The position numbers and the translations under genes are program-made. From Kappaphycus alvarezii (Eukaryota > Rhodophyta > Florideophyceae > Gigartinales > Solieriaceae): a stretch of 64,000 bases of DNA. Of the stretch, positions 57,740-64,000 are shown one piece after another. The first letter of the stretch is position 1, and every line of letters begins with the position of its first letter. The notes under the pieces are model-generated. The model saw only the letters and a list, made by a program, of their open reading frames with translations, did no database searches and was not told the origin of the DNA. The stretch covers positions 1-64,000 of the forward strand of contig NADL03000521.1 in assembly GCA_002205965.3 (NCBI GenBank), written 5' to 3'.

Positions 57740-59935
57740 TTAAATGTCGGATATTTTCATTGAGGCGGGGGCTGAAGGTGCTGTACTTTTCTTGAATTTC
57801 TGCCATTTGGCGCCGGTCTTCTTCTCGAGCCTCTCCCTCCAAATTTTGAAGGACTTCTTCCGGCGTGCTCACATCTTCAGATATGGAATCCGATATATTC
57901 CTGTTTTCCTTGCAATTGTAATCTTCTTTCATGCTCCGAATTCCGTCCTTTGATTCGATATTATCGCAAAAAGAAACACATTCAGGTGTCACACCTACCC
58001 TAGAATTCCAGTCTTCATCTGTTTCAAACCCAGAATCATAATCATCCCATGCCATGTTCAGTATCCCCGAGCGTACCTTCTCCACTTCCGAAAGTGTTAG
58101 TTGGTTCGGAATCTTCGCTGTCATAGCTAGAAGTGAAATCTTCACTGTCCGTTTCTTTCAAATCTACCGGATGTGTGCTTTTGTCGAAATCCAGGGGCAT
58201 CTTCACGGTTCTGCCGTCAACATTAACTGAAACGATTTGGTTGCCCAAGTCAATGCAGGTCCCTAGTCTTTCCATGGTAGGGCAGCCAATGATTGCATCG
58301 AAAGGGAGATCAGGCATGACAAGAAAGTCTAAATCAACTTTAGAGTCCCCAAAGAACACGGAAACCTTGTCAACAGTGCCCATGCATTTTGATACGGTTC
58401 CATCCGCCACAGTTATTCTTCGAGTAGTTGGAATAATTTCAAGACCTAGATCTGTCACCAAAGTTTCTGAAATAAGGTTTGGAACAGCGCCCGAATCGAA
58501 AAGAGCTTGGGTTTGCATTCCCAATACTTTGACTGGTACTAGTTTAAGACGTCTTGGTGCTGTCGAGGCCGATTGAAGAAACAGTTTCTTACCCTTAGCG
58601 GACTTATTAGACCTGATAATTTTTTTGAGTTCTTTCCTCGCGTCCTCTGCGTCGCCCCTCAAAAGTTGACCAAACGTTATCCCAGTTGGGGCTGATGCAA
58701 GCTCAGCCACCAAATTGTACTTCTTCACATATTCTAGTACGTCCTTTGGGATATTCTTAAATTTCTTACTCTTTTTCGTCTTCTTGGCCGGAGTGACTCC
58801 CACTCCTGGAACAACTTGATCAGACCTCTTGGTTCGAGGAGGTACAGGTGCTGGGATATCTCCAGCATTCCATAATCTAGCCTAGGTTTTTTCGATAAAA
58901 TGTTCCCTTCCCCATCCCTTTTTGTCACATTGACTTGACTGATTTCTTCAGCGATGGATACGTTACCGGCATCCGTCAACTTGTGATCCTTTCTGTTTTG
59001 TAAGATTTTCATCTCTGGTCCTGACTCGCTCCTTGCGTCCGATAAATTTGCTTTCTGTTGTCTTTAGACCAGCAGTTACTTTCATGATGCCCATATCGCC
59101 GCACTTTCCACAACGAGTGTTTCTATGTGGATTATCAGGACACCTATTTGCAAAGTGTCCAGGCTTGTGACAGTAGGAACAGACTTCTGCGGCCTTGGGG
59201 GCCCCAGACTGGTTCTTCTTAATGGTAAGAGTAAGGCTTTCCAACTGCGAGGTTATCATGTCAAGTCGATTATCGAATCGGGTTTCCAACCTTTCTTCCA
59301 AGTTTTTGACATCGCTCCTGACTGATTCCAATGCTGCTGCGCTAGTCGCTGGCCTTTGATAATTCTTTTCAGGATGCACGATCGGCATAGATGTACGGGT
59401 TTCCTCGGCATTTCACTTAGTGACTGAAACGTCTCCGAATTTTTGACAAATTCTACTATGGTACCCTTCAGTTCATTAAAAGTGTGAGGGCCCTTGATGA
59501 GGAGGAAATCGGAGAGCCGCTTATCCCCCATCGCCGCCTTACGCAGCATTCCGTACTTGGCTTGGGCGTTGAACCCAGCCTTTTCATAGAGATCACACAA
59601 GTATACCAATGAGCTTAACAAATCGTCGAAGTTGAGCCGGGCCTCTATGGCGGTACGAATCATCTCATCTGGTTCTACCTCCTTAGCATATTCTTTCACA
59701 AGCCACTCACATACCTCACCGAAGTTACGCCCATTCCCGTTAAGAGACCACCCGTTGATAAACTTGGCCTTATATTTGTGCTTTGCGTCACCATGAAGAT
59801 AGGCGAAGATACTTTCGGCCTTCTCTTCATCGCTCTTCTCACGCATCACAACGTTGACATATGTATAGAGAAACTCCTCAACGTCTTCATTCTTGCCCCC
59901 TGTGAACGTTATACGAGCAGCGTTGAGATCCATGA
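57740..59935 (-). mobile_element. Gypsy gag and protease region
   Basis: Gag starts MDLNAARITFTGGKNEDVEE and has a retrotransposon-gag core, a CCHC knuckle (CSYCHKPGHFANRC) and a second CxxC pair. The protease motif is ALFDSGAVPNLIS near 58.5 kb. A Ser/Asp-rich linker leads to pol. Confidence 0.9.
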
Positions 59936-60022
59936 TTACAGAAAAGAAATCCCCTCGAATGGTTCCCTAAGACTGCTCAACTCGAATACCTCGGGTGCAA
60001 CCCCCTCCACAAGAGTACCAAA

Positions 60023-60741
60023 TGATAGGGGTAAATCGTCGGGAGAAGAGATACTTAGAACCAACTACCCCAAGACGGAGGTGTTGCGAGCGACAAAAGT
60101 GCTACCGTGGTATAGTTGAACAAATAAAAAGGAGTGTATATGGGAGAGAGTTGAGAGGGCTACAAGCAAGTATAAAAGGGGCAGGGTCTACCACTGATGC
60201 TCTGCGACCAGCTTAGGAAAAAGTTTTCTAGGGTCTGAAGTTGACTCTCAACTTCCTACTACTCGGAGCTTGACCTGAAGTTGTCTGCCAACTTGCTTGA
60301 CCTCCACTAGAGGAAGCAGTTTACTCGGCTTATATAGACTTTTGGCTATCCTAAAGTCTTCAAACAAACAGACTAATAACCATAAAATTCATTCACGGGA
60401 ATCGTGTGAACCAGAGAGACCATTAGAAGATATTTCCTCAAGGTAAATATCTAGGTGCCATACCCATGCCAGCCACCCATCGGCCAGGGGTGGGAATTGA
60501 TGTGGCCATTATATAGACCTTTCAGAGTCACTCGTAGTATCACCCACAACCTAGAACTGTACTGACATCCACTATGACAGCGTGTCCTAAAATAAAAAAT
60601 CAACCGATGAATTTGCCACACTCACCCAAATTAAAAATATCTTGCAAATTCAAAAACTGTAAAAATATCTTCCCAGTTCCAATACTGTATACAATTATGG
60701 TCCTCATCTAGATTTTTTCGTGTGCGAATTTGTGCACATCA
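60023..60741 (-). repeat. 5' LTR of the young gypsy element
   Basis: 719 bp, differing from the 3' LTR at about three positions. On the minus strand the interior begins TTTGGTACTCTTGTGGAGG, a plausible primer-binding site starting TGGTA. Confidence 0.95.
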
Positions 60742-61149
60742 CATACCCTAGATAAATAATTAGTAACTATCATCTTCTCATTTACACGTGGAAGTTAATT
60801 TTTTTTATAAAGTGGGAAATGATAGAGTGAAATTTGAGTTAAAAAGGCTTTTAGCTCCCCGCAACGGCTTATGGCTCACTTGGATCTGAATACATGGCTT
60901 CTCGCAAACGGACCAGTCCAACTACAGAATGCCATCGACTGCTGCTAATTCCCAGCTCTTTGGTTCAGCAGCCAATTTTTATCGCGATAAATTGAGATCA
61001 CTACATCAGCATGAGCTTGCAAAGTTTTGTTTTGTACTGAAATAAAATCCGTCTTCTCTTTTCGGGCAAGTTGTTTGATATCAATTATTTGATGCTCTTT
61101 GGTTCCGGCCTTGAGCCGGCTTCTTAGGGAAAGTAAGAGTTACTAGTGG
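60742..61149. other. Stretch without recognised features
   Basis: Flank of the gypsy insertion. The first five bases are its target duplication. CCGGCCTTGAGCCGG near 61108-61122 is a small inverted repeat. No gene is seen. Confidence 0.5.
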
Positions 61150-61227
61150 TCATCCTCTAGGATATTGCGGGCCACAACCGACCATAACTTTCAAATATTA
61201 AAGCACCCCACATTCCCCTTTGGAGAA
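61150..61227 (+). repeat. Solitary 3'-terminal repeat of the 271-codon ORF element
   Basis: CATCCTCTAGGATATTG, GGGCCACAACCGACCATA and TATTAAAGCACCCCACATTC align with 13728-13812. The ORF itself is absent here. Confidence 0.65.
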
Positions 61228-61316
61228 GAGGCGACTTTTCTTTAGTCATTGATGTACCCCAAAGTTCCCCGACAAAAAGTTTCCCATCAGAGAACGAAGC
61301 CAATGTCATTGGATCA

Positions 61317-61389
61317 TAGCATCGCTGAGTTTCGATCTCAGGACCGCTGGGTTATGGGCCCAGCACGCTAACCACTGCGCCACGATGCT
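61317..61389 (-). tRNA. Initiator tRNA-Met (CAT)
   Basis: 73 bases fold into a complete cloverleaf: acceptor AGCATCG/CGATGCT (7 bp, perfect), D arm GCGC-AGTGGTTA-GCGT, anticodon arm CTGGG-CCCATAA-CCCAG with anticodon CAT, T arm CTGAG-ATCGAAA-CTCAG, discriminator A. Initiator marks are present: A1-U72, three G-C pairs in the anticodon stem, and A54/A60 in the T loop (ATCGAAA instead of TTCRANY). A box and B box are internal. A run of five T lies about 40 bases beyond the 3' end on the minus strand (61276-61280), a likely Pol III terminator. There is no intron. It initiates translation and its anticodon arm matches the copia primer sites. Confidence 0.95.
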
Positions 61390-61454
61390 CTCCGCAGTGA
61401 AATCGTTTTCACGACATGTATTATGAAAAGCGCACAAGCCTAGCTGACAGTTGT

Positions 61455-61740
61455 CGCTGCACGTGGCCGACGTGGACCACCCGGTTAGCACCTAGCTAGC
61501 AATATAGTCGGATCCTGCAGCGGACACCCGTTTTACTGATGCCATAAAGTTACTCTCTCTCACGTGGCGGACGTGGACCACCCGGTTAGCATCCGGTTAG
61601 TTCTTAGCCGTATAGTCAGTCCTGCAGTGTACACGATAGATACTCAATGAAGTAAAGTTTCTTCGGTTAGCACCTAGCTAGCAATATAGTCGGATCCTGC
61701 AGCGGACACCCGTTTTACTGATGCCATAAAGTTACCCCCC
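61455..61740 (+). repeat. Tandem LINE 3' tails
   Basis: Three tails in a row. 61470-61555: ACCACCCGGTTAGCACC, then ATCCTGCAGCGGACACCCG and GATGCCATAAAGTTAC. 61573-61662: ACCACCCGGTTAGCATCC, then CCTGCAGTGTACACGATAG and AATGAAGTAAAGTTTC. 61663-61737: repeats the first type. Each corresponds to the last codons plus 3' UTR of a LINE, as seen intact at 62230-62325. They are extremely 5'-truncated copies. Confidence 0.8.
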
Positions 61741-62330
61741 TGGTCGCGCTGCGGGCCTGGACTGCCAGTACGAAGTCCCGCTGCTTGTCCCGGGAACGAA
61801 TATCCGCCCTGCGGACATTCTGATACAACCCCCCCCCTGCCCACAGGCCAACAGGTCCGCCCCATAGCCTGCGACCTAACCGTTGTCTCGCCGTTCAAAC
61901 AAGGCGTGCGCACAAGGGCCACACAAATGGCCGGCGGCGCCGCCGACATTGCCCACCGAGACAAAGTCAAAGACCTGGAGCGCAAACTGGTACGCCGCAT
62001 CCCCCCTCCTTCGCACAACAAGCTCCAGGAACCGAACTTCAAGTTTCAGCCCCTGGCTTTCGACTCCCTGGGTGCCCCATCCCCCGCCTCCATTCTGTTC
62101 CTCGAAGACTTCATCCCGCGCATCGCAGAGAAGCTCAACACAACCACAGCAGTGATCCGCAGACGTATTTATCAGCGCATTAGTTGCACACTGTGGTCTT
62201 CTGTTGCAATGGCGATTCTATCGCGAGCCCCACTGCACGTGCCTGACGTGGAACATCCGGTTAGTTCTTAGCCGTATAGTCAGTCCTGCAGTGTACACGA
62301 TAGATACTCAATGAAGCAAAGTCGGCAGAT
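61741..62330 (+). pseudogene. 5'-truncated R2-like LINE: endonuclease end and 3' UTR
   Basis: Begins abruptly within the endonuclease (GRAAGLDCQYEVPLLVPG, NIRPADILI). After a frame change near a C-run at about 61830-61840 it continues with VRPIACDLTVVSPFKQG, then FQPLAFDSLGAPSPASILF and SRAPLHVPDVEHPVSS, with a stop at 62271. The 3' UTR ends ACACGATAGATACTCAATG then AAGCAAAG. Its 5' end is fused directly to the preceding tail. Best preserved C-terminus in the window. Confidence 0.8.
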
Positions 62331-62371
62331 CCTGCAGCAGACACCCGTTCTACTGATGCCATAAAGTTAAT
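62331..62371 (+). repeat. LINE tail before the right-edge copy
   Basis: GATCCTGCAGCAGACACCCG and GATGCCATAAAGTTA repeat the tail type of 61470-61555 and abut the start of the reverse-transcriptase copy. Confidence 0.75.
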
Positions 62372-64000
62372 CATGCACGCTGGTTCCACTTGCTAGTCAA
62401 AACATCGGTCAGCCCGGCCGCCGGGGTGACAGGGAAAAGTGTGCTGACGAGGTTGGTGACGCGGATCGCGCGTGGGGAACTGCCGGACTCGGTCCTGCCC
62501 CTGCTCGCTGCCGCAACATTACTCCCGCTACGGCCGAAACCGGACAAAATCCGTCCCATCGCTGTGGGATCGGTCCTCCGCCGCATCGTCACCAAGACGC
62601 TGCTGCCGAGCGCCATCGATGACTCTCGAGACTTCCTCGCGCCATTCCAAACGGCCAACGGTATCAAGGCCGGGATGGACGCGGTCATCCATGACACCCG
62701 CACCCTGCTTCGCCGTTTCACTGGTGCTCCGCATGTTGCCACGGTCCTCATTGACGCGCACAACGCTTTCAACCGCGTTGATCGCCAGTCAATGCTGTCC
62801 CAACTTCCAGCACTCGCGCCTTCTCTGGCCCGCTTCGTGAATATGATATATGGTCGTACTCAGCCACCGTTGCTCATACCGAATCGCCAGAACACGGTCA
62901 TCTCGAGTGCTCTGGGCACCCAGCAGGGCGACCCGGCCAGTATGTTGCTGTTTTCCCTCACGATTCAACCACTAATCCGGAAAATCGCCGAGGACAGCAA
63001 CATCGTGCTGAATCAATGGTACGCAGACGACGGGACCCTCATCGGGACACTCCAGGGTCTGCGCCGTGCTCTCCGCCTCCTGCAGGCTGAGGGTCCGGCT
63101 GTCGGCCTCTACGTCAACGCGAGGAAGACGCGCATTCACTGGCCGAACACGCTCCTGCCGGACCGCACGGAATTCCTCCGCGAGTTTCCTCTGTCCGAGT
63201 GCTCGCGCGACGGCTTCGAGCTCCTAGGAGCGCCGATGGGCAACCGGGCCTTCACCGATGCATACCTACGGGGCAAGGTCGAGGGGTGCCACCGCACCCT
63301 CCGACTGCTGACTCACGTTCGTGACCCCCGCGCCCGTTTCCACATGCACCGGCTGTGCGCGTCGGCATGCCTCGTCACCCACGCGTTCCGGCTCGCCGAC
63401 CCACAACACTCGGCCCCCGCTGCACAAGCCTTTGACGCTCTGCAGAGGTCGTCCTACTCGGAGCTACACGGGATCGCCCTCACAGACGCTGCATGGGACC
63501 AAGTCACGCTACAGATTCGACACGGAGGTCATGGTTTCACCCTCATCTCCCCGTTTCTACACGGCTCGGTCGCAGCTAGTATCATCGACGCGGTTCCGGC
63601 ACGTGAGAGGTCGGCATCGTACACCACGCAACGTTCTGCCGCCGTCTCTGGTCACCGATACCGGGGTGACAGGGCGTTCCTGGTCCGACAAGCCTTACCG
63701 CATATCCGTGACTTCCTGCAATGTATCCCTGGGCGCCCGTACTCCGTCGACATTGGCCAATTTGACCCAAGCCTGCTTGCTGCCAAACCATCCAACCTCC
63801 AAACCTTCTTAAATGGTGTGCAGCAGGAGGCACAGGCAAGGATCCACTGGCGTGATGACTCATGGGTGACACACCCCAACCCGGCTCAGCACAGCACTCA
63901 AGAAGTTCGACATCGGATTCGTGGCCTGGCGTTCCGGAACAGCCCCGCCGCCGCTTTTCTCATCGCTCACCCCACAACCGCTACGGTGGTGTCCTCGGCG
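62372..64000 (+). CDS. R2-like LINE reverse transcriptase, 5'-truncated, runs off the window
   Basis: One frame is open without a stop from about 62357 to the window end, over 540 codons. It contains KPDKIRPIAVGSVLRRIVTK (fingers), VATVLIDAHNAFNRVDRQS (first catalytic Asp), GTQQGDPASMLLFSLTIQPL (block 4), NQWYADDGTLIG (catalytic YADD), GFELLGAPMG, and at the end RGLAFRNSPAAAFLIAHP, which in other copies precedes the CCHC zinc finger and restriction-like endonuclease. It is the best preserved coding sequence of the family here. There is no start codon near the 5' end (the first in-frame Met lies inside the palm, near 62.67 kb), which fits 5' truncation onto the preceding tail. GC-rich, unlike the 30-50 kb region. 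Confidence 0.85.

Larger units (their letters stand above)
53274..60741 (-). mobile_element. Young Ty3/gypsy LTR retrotransposon, full length
   Basis: 7,468-bp element on the minus strand with two LTRs (720 and 719 bp, TG...CA ends) differing at about three positions. It is flanked by the 5-bp target duplication CATAC (53269-53273 and 60742-60746). Order in element sense: 5' LTR, gag with zinc knuckles, protease, reverse transcriptase, RNase H, integrase, an unknown duplicated region, 3' LTR. The LTR identity implies a very recent insertion. The protein-coding interior is nonetheless broken, with several breaks. Confidence 0.95.

Overview
The window is a eukaryotic chromosome end. The first 1,084 bases are C-rich telomeric repeats running in the direction expected for the left end of a chromosome. 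The rest is a subtelomeric landscape of mobile-element remains with very few host genes. There is no operon structure and no bacterial signal. Single-exon genes, Ty1/copia, Ty3/gypsy, Tc1/mariner and PIF-like elements, and LINEs with a restriction-like endonuclease suggest an intron-poor protist or alga. A red alga is my best guess, but the sequence alone does not prove it.

Layout. 1-1084: telomere. 1.1-8.1 kb: LINE fragment, truncated copia element, decayed Tc1/mariner transposon with ~186-bp inverted ends, and a 5'-truncated LINE. 9.3-11.1 kb: a secreted MACPF-domain protein gene with three C-terminal repeats. 11.2-14.7 kb: short repeats, a LINE fragment, an unrecognised 271-codon ORF and an LTR fragment. 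16.2-17.3 kb: decayed PIF/Harbinger-like transposase. 18.2-19 kb: LINE fragment. 21.1-21.8 kb: NAD(P)-binding oxidoreductase gene, the clearest ordinary host gene. 22-26.5 kb: two LINE copies, one of them a landing site for four other insertions. 26.5-28.8 kb: copia remains with an inverted tail. 30.2-30.9 kb: zinc-finger pseudogene. 31-43 kb: AT-rich, essentially gene-less. 43.4-53 kb: old gypsy element whose LTR was split by a copia element. 53.27-60.74 kb: young gypsy element with near-identical LTRs and a 5-bp target duplication. 61.3 kb: an intact initiator tRNA-Met gene. 61.46-64 kb: a head-to-tail array of LINE tails and 5'-truncated LINE copies, ending in an uninterrupted reverse-transcriptase frame that runs off the window.

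How the parts relate. At least nine pieces belong to LINEs whose protein ends in a CCHC zinc finger followed by a PD-(D/E)XK-like block, as in R2-type elements. They fall into at least two lineages, and copies tend to sit directly on the 3' tail of another copy. All three copia elements carry a primer-binding site matching the anticodon arm of initiator tRNA-Met, and an intact gene for that tRNA lies in the same window. The most novel-looking items are the 271-codon ORF family with a shared ~80-bp 3' end, a duplicated unknown domain after the gypsy integrase, a small unknown ORF next to gypsy-type LTRs, and the LINE tail array beside the tRNA gene.
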